In this document: in pieces, positions 25,086 to 31,364 of the stretch
Layout: each line of letters opens with the position of its first letter
How positions within the stretch are numbered: the first letter of the stretch is position 1
Virus record (IMG/VR): IMGVR_UViG_3300025869_000055
Location: 1-31,423 of that record
DNA length: 31,423 nucleotides
Source of the DNA: a virus
Strand: one strand, 5' to 3'
Notes under the pieces: model-generated
The model's input: only the letters and a program-made list of their open reading frames with translations
Database searches by the model: none
What the model was told of the DNA's origin: nothing
Program-made: the position numbers and the translations under genes

Positions 25086-25264
25086 GCATAATTAAATGTA
25101 ATGAGTGTGATGGCACTGGTATAGTAGACAACTGCTATGCTAGTCCATCATACAACCCAACGTCCTCTGACTACGGAGTAGCAGGGATGTCAAGCAACCC
25201 AAAGGTTTATTTTTCACACAAAGAAGAACTTTGCCTTAAATGTAATGGAGATGGACATGAGTAA
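25082..25264 (+). CDS. DnaJ-like CxxCxGxG zinc protein
   Basis: The 60-residue product carries two copies of the CxxCxGxG motif, Cys6-Cys9 (CNECDGTG) and Cys51-Cys54 (CLKCNGDG), the signature of the DnaJ cysteine-rich zinc domain. A loop of about 40 residues, rich in Ser, Asn and Pro, separates them. It should bind one zinc. It starts in an ATGA overlap with DUF932. It may be a small chaperone-like or protein-binding factor; the target is unknown. Confidence 0.8.
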   Translation: MSIIKCNECDGTGIVDNCYASPSYNPTSSDYGVAGMSSNPKVYFSHKEELCLKCNGDGHE

Positions 25265-25655
25265 TACTATGGAAGAACTAGATGCAATAGCAAAAGGTAT
25301 TAAGAACTTAAGCATACGCACTAAGAGTGCTGTATTAGATGAAGAAACTATATCGTTAGTAGATGCTGTGCAAAATAATAAAGCTGAACAATCACGTGAG
25401 TTTTTACAGGAAGCACACAGTATTGTGTATAGTGATAGACACGAAGAGTATGGTGACGCAGCTGATAACTTCAATGACATCGCTAAAATGTGGACTGATT
25501 GGAATAGAGGATATCATTTTACTAAAGAAGATGTAGCAATGATGATGATAATGGTTAAGATAGCACGCTGTCACCACAACTGGACTGAAGATAGTCTCAA
25601 AGATATTGTAGGTTATTGCACGCTGATACATAAATTTAGATTTATTGATGACTAG
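25257..25655 (+). CDS. MazG-like all-alpha protein (DUF6378/DUF1599 type)
   Basis: I take ATG 25257 (132 residues) since GGAG sits six bases upstream; ATG 25245 and 25251 are in frame. The C-terminal part is the signature YSDRHEEYGDAADNFNDIAKMW, then TKEDVAMMMIMVKIARC and DSLKDIVGYC, an all-alpha fold with acidic residues resembling MazG/dUTPase-type nucleotide hydrolases. This family is linked to nucleotide metabolism or modification in phages. The N-terminal 50 residues are a charged helix. It overlaps the preceding zinc protein by a few bases. Confidence 0.8.
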   Translation: MSNTMEELDAIAKGIKNLSIRTKSAVLDEETISLVDAVQNNKAEQSREFLQEAHSIVYSDRHEEYGDAADNFNDIAKMWTDWNRGYHFTKEDVAMMMIMVKIARCHHNWTEDSLKDIVGYCTLIHKFRFIDD

Positions 25656-25693
25656 TATTGACCAATCAACTGCGTGTGTGCTACAACAGAATC

Positions 25694-25939
25694 ATGATTA
25701 GTTATTGGGAACAGATAATGGAGAAGCATAGGTGGGTTGACCTGCCTATGCACAAGGTGTTTAAGCGTGCTGGTCTGCCAACATCTACATACTATAGAGC
25801 TGTGCGTAAGCAAGACATAAGACTAGCAACAGCTAAGCAAGTAGGTAGAACCCTAGATAGATTAGCTAAGAACTGGGCTACTGGATTATCTGAACCCAAG
25901 AAGATTAACTCTCAATGTAAAATTAAAAATGAACAATGA
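25694..25939 (+). CDS. Small helix-turn-helix protein
   Basis: The 81-residue product from ATG 25694 (a TTG at 25658 would add 12 residues) has a helix-turn-helix pattern: DLPMHKVFKRAGLPTSTYYRAVRKQDIRLATAKQVGRTLDRL. This layout, with helix 2 and recognition helix around residues 20-40, resembles short Cro-type regulators. No strong ribosome binding site is seen before either start, so the start is uncertain. It overlaps the next HTH gene by 11 bases. Confidence 0.68.
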   Translation: MISYWEQIMEKHRWVDLPMHKVFKRAGLPTSTYYRAVRKQDIRLATAKQVGRTLDRLAKNWATGLSEPKKINSQCKIKNEQ

Positions 25940-26135
25940 ATACAAAGCAATGGTTGAACAGCTTGTAATATACAGGCATGAAAAAAAACTTAGCCAAGAA
26001 GATTTAGCCGATATCATTGGCATAGGTAATTCTTTGGTACACAAATGGGAGCAACACAAGCGTATACCAAGTGGGTTCATGCTGTCGTGTTGGGTTGATG
26101 CACTTGGTTGCAAAATCGAAGTCACTAAAAGGTAA
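25929..26135 (+). CDS. Cro/C1-type (XRE) transcriptional regulator
   Basis: The 68-residue product is a minimal XRE domain: YRHEKKLSQEDLADIIGIGNSLVHKWEQHKRIP (residues about 15-47), with SQEDLADIIG as helix 2 and NSLVHKWEQ as the recognition helix. It may control the divergent region or early promoters; there is no sign of a lysogeny module such as an integrase here. It starts inside the preceding HTH gene and is followed after one base by the zinc-ribbon frame. Confidence 0.82.
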   Translation: MNNEYKAMVEQLVIYRHEKKLSQEDLADIIGIGNSLVHKWEQHKRIPSGFMLSCWVDALGCKIEVTKR

Positions 26136-26136
26136 G

Positions 26137-26421
26137 ATGGAATCAGGCACAGGTACGTGCGATGCTTGCTATACTAAAACAGAATGGTTTGTTGCTATAC
26201 TACATAGCTATAAGCCAACGAAACATTACATCATCTGTTTAGATTGTTACGAAAGGGAGACATGGCAAACAAGAATAAGTCAAAGGGAACTTACCATGAG
26301 AAATGGTTCTGCAAATGGCTCGAAAAAATCGGCATCAAAAACTACCGCGTCCCCCTCTCAGGTGCGCTTGGAGGTGAGTGGTCAGGTGACATCCACCTCG
26401 CAATGGTGGGACGAAAACTAG
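26137..26421 (+). CDS. Zinc-ribbon frame overlapping the nuclease gene
   Basis: ATG 26137 has AAAGG four bases upstream. The first 43 residues hold two CxxC pairs, Cys8-Cys11 (CDACYTK) and Cys34-Cys37 (CLDCYERE), a plausible zinc ribbon. The frame continues to 26421, 160 bases into the nuclease gene in another frame; that second half is Ser/Thr/Gln-rich and looks like a shadow. The N-terminal part fills an otherwise empty 126-base gap and reads like a protein. Expression of the whole 94 residues is uncertain. Confidence 0.5.
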   Translation: MESGTGTCDACYTKTEWFVAILHSYKPTKHYIICLDCYERETWQTRISQRELTMRNGSANGSKKSASKTTASPSQVRLEVSGQVTSTSQWWDEN

Positions 26422-26609
26422 TAGGTGAAGTAAAATACAGGGATAAGTCTAACTTCCCTAGCCCCTTCACAGTACTCGAAGGCAAAGACATTGCCTTTTA
26501 TAAACGTAAAGCAGGCAAACCTCAGACGCTTGTGATTATGGACGGTGAATTGTTTGAGGAAATAGTAGGAGAATACCATGACAATAGAATCACAGAGGGT
26601 GAGAGTTAA
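26262..26609 (+). CDS. PDDEXK nuclease, Holliday-junction-resolvase-like
   Basis: The 115-residue product begins MANKNKSKGTYHEKWFCKWLEKIG; ATG 26262 follows AAGGGAG with five bases. The motif order fits small PDDEXK nucleases: Glu in YHEKWF, then GGEWSGDIHL with the metal-binding Asp, then KLVGEVKYR with Glu-x-Lys, then a beta/alpha end with AGKPQTLVIM. Archaeal-type Hjc resolvases have the same layout. It may resolve branched DNA made during replication and recombination before packaging. The exact substrate cannot be told from the sequence. It overlaps the next gene by 32 bases. Confidence 0.72.
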   Translation: MANKNKSKGTYHEKWFCKWLEKIGIKNYRVPLSGALGGEWSGDIHLAMVGRKLVGEVKYRDKSNFPSPFTVLEGKDIAFYKRKAGKPQTLVIMDGELFEEIVGEYHDNRITEGES

Positions 26610-26832
26610 GAACTACCTAGAAGCAGGGAATAAACTTACACCCATTGAAGCACTAGATAAATTTGGTTGCTTTAGATTAGCAGCTGTAATTCATGTGCTT
26701 AAAAAAGATGGCATGAATATACTCAGTCACATACACACACATGGTGGTAAGAAGTATGCAGTGTATGAGCATGTGCCAGAGGGTGATGTTAAGAAACGTG
26801 AATCCAACTGGATGATGCCTGAGTGGGGATAA
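26578..26832 (+). CDS. Helix-turn-helix protein (HTH_55-like)
   Basis: The 84-residue product has the pattern VRVKNYLEAGNKLTPIEALDKFGCFRLAAVIHVLKKDGMNI followed by a short beta-wing with KKYAVYEHVPE. This corresponds to the small phage HTH domain type in which TPIEALDKFG is helix 2 and RLAAVIHVLKKDG the recognition helix. AGGAG precedes ATG 26578. Phages often carry one next to recombination genes; the role is unknown. A hairpin starts six bases after its stop. Confidence 0.78.
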   Translation: MTIESQRVRVKNYLEAGNKLTPIEALDKFGCFRLAAVIHVLKKDGMNILSHIHTHGGKKYAVYEHVPEGDVKKRESNWMMPEWG

Positions 26833-26837
26833 AAAAA

Positions 26838-26869
26838 CCCCTGCCTTAGTTGATACCTAAAAGCAGGGG
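26838..26869 (-). terminator. Intrinsic terminator for minus-strand transcripts
   Basis: CCCCTGC (26838-26844) pairs with GCAGGGG (26863-26869), and TTAG (26846-26849) with CTAA (26857-26860). Seven As (26831-26837) precede the stem on the plus strand, so a minus-strand RNA would have the hairpin followed by seven Us. The plus-strand RNA has no U-run after the stem. It lies inside a plus-strand operon, so it would stop leftward transcription from the lysis side or an antisense RNA. Confidence 0.6.
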
Positions 26870-26893
26870 CTATAGTTCAGTGGCAGGAGAGCC
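26866..26893 (+). other. tRNA-Ala-like 5' half
   Basis: GGGGCTATAGTTCAG, then TGGCAGGAGAGCC, closely resembles the acceptor strand and D-arm of bacterial tRNA-Ala, with a GTTC/GAGC D-stem. No anticodon arm, T-loop or matching acceptor 3' strand follows, so it is not a tRNA gene. Its first four bases are also the right arm of the terminator hairpin. Confidence 0.45.
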
Positions 26894-26928
26894 AAAAACA
26901 AATACTTATAGGACGTTATGAGACACCT

Positions 26929-27210
26929 ATGTACGCGACAACACTAACATTAAACATTTGCAAAGCGCAAGTTAATAATGCCAATGCAAAATATGTATAC
27001 ATTATTCTTGCTTCATATGTAGATGAAGGTGGTGTATGCTATCCTTCCATCCAAGGATTAGCAAAGAGAACAGGGCTATCAGGACGTACTGTTATTAGAG
27101 CTATTAACTACCTAGAAGAAAATAAATTCTTAACAAGAGAGCGTGGATGTAAGGGTAACACCACTCTCTATGACTTAACTTGCCCACTGGAGAACACCAA
27201 TGACAGATGA
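26929..27210 (+). CDS. Replication initiator N-terminal half, HTH_36 winged helix
   Basis: The 93-residue product carries a winged-helix domain of the HTH_36 type: NAKYVYIILASYVDEGGVCYPSIQGLAKRTGLSGRTVIRAINYLEENKFLTRERG. This domain opens many phage replication initiators (lambda-O-like or DnaD-like). Here a TGA at 27208 ends the protein and the second half continues from a new ATG at 27200 in another frame. So the initiator seems to be made as two polypeptides or is joined by frameshift. It may bind the two 15-bp repeats just downstream. Start context: GAG six bases before the ATG. Confidence 0.8.
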   Translation: MYATTLTLNICKAQVNNANAKYVYIILASYVDEGGVCYPSIQGLAKRTGLSGRTVIRAINYLEENKFLTRERGCKGNTTLYDLTCPLENTNDR

Positions 27211-27610
27211 GAGTAGTGACACACAGTCACACAAAGAGAATAAGATTATTAATTATACTAACAATAAAGAACTAAACTCTTTGGGTGACACACAGTCACC
27301 TGATGAATTAGACTTCACTAGATTCTGGCAAGTCTATCCCAAGCATGTGCAGAAAAAGACAGCACGTTATGCTTTCTTCAAAGCATGCAAGACAGCAGAC
27401 AAGTACGATATAATTTCTGGTGCGCTTGCTTTCGCTGATGCTATGAAATCCAACAACACCCTCAAGAAATACATACCTCATGCATCTACATGGCTAAATG
27501 GTGAGCGTTGGGAAGATGACTTCGATGACCTCAAAGAAGAAACCAATACACAAGTGCTAGATAATATTCTTAGCTTCCCTCTAAACCAGCTCACAGCACA
27601 GGACAAATGA
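27200..27610 (+). CDS. Replication initiator C-terminal half (DnaD/replisome-organiser-like)
   Basis: The 136-residue product has a low-complexity linker (residues 1-30) containing the 4-residue sequence DTQS twice, then a typical C-terminal region of phage replication proteins: DFTRFWQVYPKHVQKKTARYAFFKAC, then HASTWLNGERWEDD. In related one-piece proteins this part follows an HTH_36 domain and serves to recruit helicase or loader. It starts 11 bases inside the preceding HTH_36 gene. The linker DNA contains two identical 15-bp repeats around an AT-rich stretch, resembling the lambda origin inside gene O. Confidence 0.82.
   Translation: MTDESSDTQSHKENKIINYTNNKELNSLGDTQSPDELDFTRFWQVYPKHVQKKTARYAFFKACKTADKYDIISGALAFADAMKSNNTLKKYIPHASTWLNGERWEDDFDDLKEETNTQVLDNILSFPLNQLTAQDK
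27216..27230 (+). repeat. Origin-like repeat, copy 1
   Basis: GTGACACACAGTCAC, an inverted repeat of GTGAC/GTCAC around ACACA. It is identical to copy 2 at 27285 and shares 12 bases with the palindrome at 23055. Confidence 0.7.
27231..27284. other. AT-rich spacer between repeats, possible DNA unwinding element
   Basis: This 54-base stretch has only 12 G or C bases (about 22%), lower than the flanking coding DNA. Together with the flanking identical 15-mers it looks like a small origin of replication lying inside the initiator's own linker. It is coding DNA as well, so low GC alone is weak evidence. Confidence 0.4.
27285..27299 (+). repeat. Origin-like repeat, copy 2
   Basis: GTGACACACAGTCAC, 69 bases (start to start) after copy 1 and identical including the third codon positions. 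Confidence 0.7.
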
Positions 27611-27611
27611 C

Positions 27612-28076
27612 ATGACCTTTGACGAACGTACAAAAACTATCGGACAGTGGGTACAGAAGCTTCTCCGTAGGTATGAGGCCCCATCTAAGATGGATAATGA
27701 TTCCCTTCGTGAGGAACTCATGCTGATTGTCAAAGATGTTAACGCAAATATTGCAGGCCATGTCACACCAACACAACTATCCTCACTCTTAGAGAGAATA
27801 GAAGGTAAGATAAGAGCAAGTCATGGTGCGCGCACTTGGCCTACCATTAAGACCTTCATCGATGCCGCTAAGAAATCAGCAGTTGATACACCACCTAATC
27901 CTACAGGTGAGTTCTCATTAGACCCACTAAAAATTACAGAGAAGCGTATCAAAAATGGTGAGCCAATATCAGATAGCTATCTAAGAGAGGGTGTCCTAAA
28001 AGATAAGCTCCTCTCTTATACTAGCATTACTAACGAAGACCTTGAAAAATACAGGGTTGATACTATCCACGAATAA
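27612..28076 (+). CDS. Hypothetical replication-region protein in the helicase-loader position
   Basis: The 154-residue product follows the initiator pair by one base and is mostly helical: QWVQKLLRRYEAPSKMDNDSLREELMLIVKDVN, then SSLLERIEGKIRASHGARTWPTIKTFIDAAKKSA. The order initiator then this gene is like lambda O then P, so a helicase loader or replisome helper is possible. No ATP-binding motif is seen, which also fits lambda P but is not proof. The last codons contain the -35 hexamer of the promoter for the recombination genes. Confidence 0.75.
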   Translation: MTFDERTKTIGQWVQKLLRRYEAPSKMDNDSLREELMLIVKDVNANIAGHVTPTQLSSLLERIEGKIRASHGARTWPTIKTFIDAAKKSAVDTPPNPTGEFSLDPLKITEKRIKNGEPISDSYLREGVLKDKLLSYTSITNEDLEKYRVDTIHE

Positions 28077-28084
28077 TGTATAAT
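28057..28084 (+). promoter_or_regulatory. Sigma-70-type promoter before the YqaJ gene
   Basis: TTGATA (28057-28062), a 16-base spacer, then TATAAT (28079-28084), a perfect -10 and a 5/6 -35. It is 18 bases before the ATG at 28102, with the ribosome binding site in between, so the leader would be very short. It may give the recombination genes separate expression from the replication genes. Confidence 0.6.
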
Positions 28085-28101
28085 AAAAACAGGAGAGTAC
28101 A

Positions 28102-28896
28102 ATGATAAGACATGGATTTATTGGCGGTTCAGACTGCGCCAAGATAATGAGTAATGATTGGCATGACCTTTGGTTAACCAAGACTCAAAGAAAACAACCA
28201 GATGATTTAAGTCATTTGATTCAAGTGCAGCTAGGTGTATTTACAGAACCATTTAATCTAAACTGGTTAGAGCTAAACACCGATTGGAGTCCACACGAAA
28301 CTCAAGTACCATACACAGCAGACTGGTCTGGTGTTCCAATCAAAGGTACGCTCGATGCATTAGCTGTTAACTCACAAAGTCATGAGGCTATAGTAGAGTG
28401 CAAGCACACCAATGCCTTTACCAATATAGATAAACAGGTAGAAAGATACATGGCACAGATGCAGTGTTACATGGCAATCAGTGGTATCAATGAGTGTGTG
28501 TTGTCTTGTATCTTCGGCAACTCAGGGTACAAAGCTACTATAGTTTCAGCAGATACAGACTATGTTAATGTATTAAAAGAAAGAACTGTTCAGTTCTGGC
28601 ACTATGTAACTAGTGATACACCACCAGAAAATATTGAAGAGGCTGATGTTAATACAGATAAGATACCGCTTGATGGCATGAAGAAACGCAATGCCTCAAC
28701 CGACAATCATTTTAATTCGTTAGCTAAAGATTTTTTGATGAACCAAGAACACGCAAAAAACTTTGAGCTAGCTAAGAAGGAACTAAAATCACTGGTCAAA
28801 TCAGATGAACGTGAAGTTTATAATGACCAACTAACCATAGAGCGCAACAAACGTGGCGCACTTACAATCAAAAGGAGAACTGAAGATGGCAAATAA
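28102..28896 (+). CDS. YqaJ-type (lambda exonuclease family) recombinase nuclease
   Basis: The 264-residue product should be a 5'-3' exonuclease that makes single strands for the ERF annealing protein next door. Motifs fit the family: GGSDCAKI near residue 8, Glu49 in LGVFTEPF, Asp85 in IKGTLDAL, Glu99-x-Lys101 in AIVECKHT, and the QMQCYMA helix (Gln119/Gln121). The C-terminal 80 residues are helical and charged. AGGAG precedes the ATG. The 3' end overlaps the ERF gene by 11 bases. Confidence 0.88.
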   Translation: MIRHGFIGGSDCAKIMSNDWHDLWLTKTQRKQPDDLSHLIQVQLGVFTEPFNLNWLELNTDWSPHETQVPYTADWSGVPIKGTLDALAVNSQSHEAIVECKHTNAFTNIDKQVERYMAQMQCYMAISGINECVLSCIFGNSGYKATIVSADTDYVNVLKERTVQFWHYVTSDTPPENIEEADVNTDKIPLDGMKKRNASTDNHFNSLAKDFLMNQEHAKNFELAKKELKSLVKSDEREVYNDQLTIERNKRGALTIKRRTEDGK

Positions 28897-29320
28897 AAGT
28901 GAAAAGCAAGTAGCTATTGAGGACTATGTCAAAGCACAGCAAGCAATGGGTAAAGCTATTAAGAACTCAACCAATCCACATTTTCGTAGTAGCTATGCTG
29001 ACTTAGGCAATGTGTATGATGCGTGTCTCAAACCATTCAATGACAATGGCTTTACTGTTACACAACCATCAGGTCGTGATGAGTTTGGTGACTATGTCAG
29101 TACTAACATTACTCATGTAACTGGTATGGCTTTCCAATCTAAAGTCTATCTAGTTATAGAGAAGCAAACTATGCAAGGACTAGGCTCAGCTATTACTTAT
29201 GCTCGACGCTATGGTCTATTGCAAATGGCTGGCATTGCACCAGAAGATGACGATGGCAACGAGGCTAGTAAAACACCAGCCAAACACAAACCAATCCCAA
29301 CTAAATCAGGAGATTTCTAA
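28886..29320 (+). CDS. ERF-family single-strand annealing protein
   Basis: The 144-residue product starts at ATG 28886, eight bases after AAAGGAG. ERF signatures: NSTNPHFRSSYADLGNVYDACLKPFNDNGFTVTQPSG, then TNITHVTGM, then QGLGSAITYARRYGLLQMAGIAPEDDDGN. It is shorter than typical ERF proteins (about 200 residues), lacking most of the C-terminal tail. It would pair with the YqaJ nuclease as a two-component recombination system. Its stop touches the start of the SSB-tipped gene. Confidence 0.9.
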   Translation: MANKSEKQVAIEDYVKAQQAMGKAIKNSTNPHFRSSYADLGNVYDACLKPFNDNGFTVTQPSGRDEFGDYVSTNITHVTGMAFQSKVYLVIEKQTMQGLGSAITYARRYGLLQMAGIAPEDDDGNEASKTPAKHKPIPTKSGDF

Positions 29321-29700
29321 TGAGCGAATACGACAACACAAACAGAGGCGCAGGCTTTCCACCCTATGAAGAAGAGAAGATGGTACTAACAGGTAAGATT
29401 AATGTCGATGGACTTGACACCGATGTTATCTATGTAGCTGGTACTACCAAATCAGGACAGCGTGTGCTTAGAATATACCAGAAGATGGGCATAATGTTCG
29501 AGCAAGAAGATACATCTAATGGTAAGCCTAACTACTCAGGCCCACTAGATGATACAGGTACTTTTGTTGAGAATAAAAAGGTTGCAGCTTGGAAAAAAAC
29601 TACAGATGCTGGACTTAATATGATTAGCTTACAGGTTACAGACCGAACACAGGTTACACCTAAAAATAACACCGACATAGATGATGTGATACCATTCTAA
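29320..29700 (+). CDS. Single-strand DNA-binding-like protein with SSB C-terminal tip
   Basis: The 126-residue product ends DIDDVIPF, the acidic tip of bacterial SSB (DDDIPF) that recruits partner proteins. The body has short beta-type stretches (MVLTGKINVDGLDTDVIYVAG, RVLRIYQKMGIMF, NMISLQVTD), which could be a small OB fold, but I cannot recognise a standard SSB domain. Position after exonuclease and annealing protein fits a phage SSB. The start overlaps the ERF stop by one base (TAATG). Confidence 0.68.
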   Translation: MSEYDNTNRGAGFPPYEEEKMVLTGKINVDGLDTDVIYVAGTTKSGQRVLRIYQKMGIMFEQEDTSNGKPNYSGPLDDTGTFVENKKVAAWKKTTDAGLNMISLQVTDRTQVTPKNNTDIDDVIPF

Positions 29701-29891
29701 TGAGCGGTCGAGGTAGAGTAAAAGAGTCTCGTAATAAAAAAATTGCAGAGACTTATCAGGATGCTTGTCCCCATTGTGGGGGCAGGCATACGATGAAAAG
29801 CGTTGGCAAACTATTTAATATAAGTCCGTCAAGAGTATACCAGCTAGTAAAAAAATTTAACCAGCAAGTTCGAAGTGAGGACCGTCAATAA
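29700..29891 (+). CDS. Small zinc/HTH protein, last early gene
   Basis: The 63-residue product combines Cys23-Cys26 and His30 (CPHCGGRH) with a helix-turn-helix TMKSVGKLFNISPSRVYQLVKKF, resembling the DNA-binding region of sigma-like or terminase-small-like factors. A basic N-terminus (SGRGRVKESRNKK) supports DNA binding. It starts in a TAATG overlap. Its 3' end overlaps the endolysin gene tail to tail by 35 bases, with no terminator between the opposing operons. It could act as a late regulator; inference only. Confidence 0.78.
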   Translation: MSGRGRVKESRNKKIAETYQDACPHCGGRHTMKSVGKLFNISPSRVYQLVKKFNQQVRSEDRQ

Positions 29892-30312
29892 AAGGACGAC
29901 GACCTTGCGACCTACGCAAATCTATATACTCATTCATTGCCTCTTCCATTGTACCTTCATACTCAGCAATATCTTTGATGTGCCAAGCCGCACCCCAGCG
30001 TACTGGCACACCAATTAACTGAGATGCTTTCTTCATGCTGTCAGCTATATCATCATACAAGTTTAACTCCCATGATGCTCGACTACCTACATAAGCCATA
30101 AGGTCTACCGCCCTACCAGATATATGTTTGCTATCCATAGTTTGTGACACACCTTTATCAACCAATAGCTTTTGCTCTTGGATAGTACGCAACCCACATA
30201 TCACACCAAAATCTACTTTAGTTTTTAAGATAGCCATCTTTACTAAAGCAACTAGATTAGAATCAACCTTATCTAATTTAGCTGTACTTCTATCTGATAA
30301 TCTAAAACTCAT
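29857..30312 (-). CDS. Endolysin, M15-type peptidase
   Basis: The 151-residue enzyme should cleave peptidoglycan stem peptides (L-Ala-D-Glu peptidase type, like T5 endolysin). Zinc ligands by family: His63 and Asp70 in SKHISGRAVDL and His146 in DGPHFEL, with Asp143 in the place of the catalytic acid. No signal peptide is present, so a holin is needed for release, and one is encoded next to it. Its start overlaps the holin stop by four bases. It is the last gene of the leftward lysis cluster. Confidence 0.92.
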   Translation of the reverse strand: MSFRLSDRSTAKLDKVDSNLVALVKMAILKTKVDFGVICGLRTIQEQKLLVDKGVSQTMDSKHISGRAVDLMAYVGSRASWELNLYDDIADSMKKASQLIGVPVRWGAAWHIKDIAEYEGTMEEAMNEYIDLRRSQGRRPFIDGPHFELAG

Positions 30313-30686
30313 TTGTTTAATCCTTTTGTTTTCTCGAATGAACGTAAACCGCCAAGCCCCAACATCCCCATTAACACAGGAAGCATAGTACCTGTATCAG
30401 CTTGAGGTATATCAATACCAAACCCAGCGCACAAAGGAGACACTAAAAAATTTACAAGGAATCCAAGAACACATACCCAAGCAGTAGCTGGTCGCCAGCT
30501 AGATTGAAACCAGTTACCCTTTGCATCTTGTTTGTTTATTTCTAACTGTGCAAGCATTGCTTCTTGAGCATGTGATTCAGCCATCGTGCTAATCTCATGA
30601 GCAAGTAAAGCTTTCTGGTCTTTGTCTTCTATGAATTTATCTAAGATGCCAGTGACTGGCCCAACAAGTGTACTTAATAATCCCAT
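30309..30686 (-). CDS. Holin of the 3TM (GTA-holin-like) family
   Basis: The 125-residue product has an N-terminal amphipathic segment, a helical linker, then FQSSWRPATAWVCVLGFLVNFLVSPLC (about residues 60-86) and TMLPVLMGMLGLGGLRS (99-115) as membrane segments, and a basic tail ending KTKGLNK. The SWRPA motif before a membrane helix is typical of this holin superfamily. It would open the inner membrane for the endolysin encoded directly downstream. Confidence 0.88.
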   Translation of the reverse strand: MGLLSTLVGPVTGILDKFIEDKDQKALLAHEISTMAESHAQEAMLAQLEINKQDAKGNWFQSSWRPATAWVCVLGFLVNFLVSPLCAGFGIDIPQADTGTMLPVLMGMLGLGGLRSFEKTKGLNK

Positions 30687-30687
30687 A

Positions 30688-31362
30688 TTATCCTCCGAGT
30701 AATGGATTGATTAATGCTCTTTGTATTTTCTTATCTAGGTTTTCCTCGAGGCTGTCAATTTTTTCATCTAGTTTAGTTAGCTTAGCATCCATTCTAATTT
30801 CAAACGATGAGATAATATCTCTAATAGTTTTAACATTACCGCGCAACAATAGGTCTGTGTCTCTGATGCTTGACCTATTTCTAATCTCTTGTTCATCAGT
30901 AGATTTAATTACTTTGTTTAAGTCTTTAGTAACTTGCTCAATACTTGTTGTTAGTTTGTTCGATTGCTTTTCTATATCCTTATCTAATCGTGCAGACATA
31001 TCAGAAAGGTCAACCTTCTGCTCTATTTTTAAGTCGTGTATTTGTGTTTGTAACTCAGCAACTGTACTCTTAATAGAATTAACTTGTTCTCTAACTAGCT
31101 CGTTCATTAACGTATCTGCCTCTTTCAACGCAACAAACTCAGCTTCAATTACACCTAGCTCACCAGATACCATAGTTATATGGTTATCTATGTGGGATAA
31201 GTCAGGACTTACATACTCAGAGATAGCAGATTGCATGTCAGTAAATTGTTTGTATGCCTCGAACACACCATATGCACCACCACCTAGAGTACTCAAACTT
31301 ACAATCAAAGCAACCATCTTGCCGCCTGTAAACTTTACCCCTGCAAATTCTACCTCTGCCAT
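30688..31362 (-). CDS. Membrane-anchored coiled-coil protein of the lysis cluster
   Basis: The 224-residue product has one N-terminal membrane segment (about residues 15-35, MVALIVSLSTLGGGAYGVF) followed by a very long coiled coil with heptad Leu/Ile spacing (residues 55-215). That is the architecture of an inner-membrane spanin or other late envelope protein. No obvious outer-membrane lipoprotein partner is visible in the window. It starts two bases after the stop of the upstream partial gene and ends one base before the holin start. Assigned as lysis-associated by location; exact role unknown. Confidence 0.75.
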   Translation of the reverse strand: MAEVEFAGVKFTGGKMVALIVSLSTLGGGAYGVFEAYKQFTDMQSAISEYVSPDLSHIDNHITMVSGELGVIEAEFVALKEADTLMNELVREQVNSIKSTVAELQTQIHDLKIEQKVDLSDMSARLDKDIEKQSNKLTTSIEQVTKDLNKVIKSTDEQEIRNRSSIRDTDLLLRGNVKTIRDIISSFEIRMDAKLTKLDEKIDSLEENLDKKIQRALINPLLGG

Positions 31363-31364
31363 AC

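Noticed and set aside
25214-25631. Minus-strand open frames opposite the DUF6378-like gene
   Set aside because: They mirror a gene with a recognisable domain and lack ribosome binding sites.
25658-25693. TTG start extending the HTH gene by 12 residues
   Set aside because: No ribosome binding site is present and the added residues do not extend the HTH pattern; ATG 25694 is preferred though not certain.
26866-26940. Complete tRNA gene
   Set aside because: Only the acceptor strand and D-arm are present; no anticodon arm, T-loop or closing acceptor strand can be found downstream.
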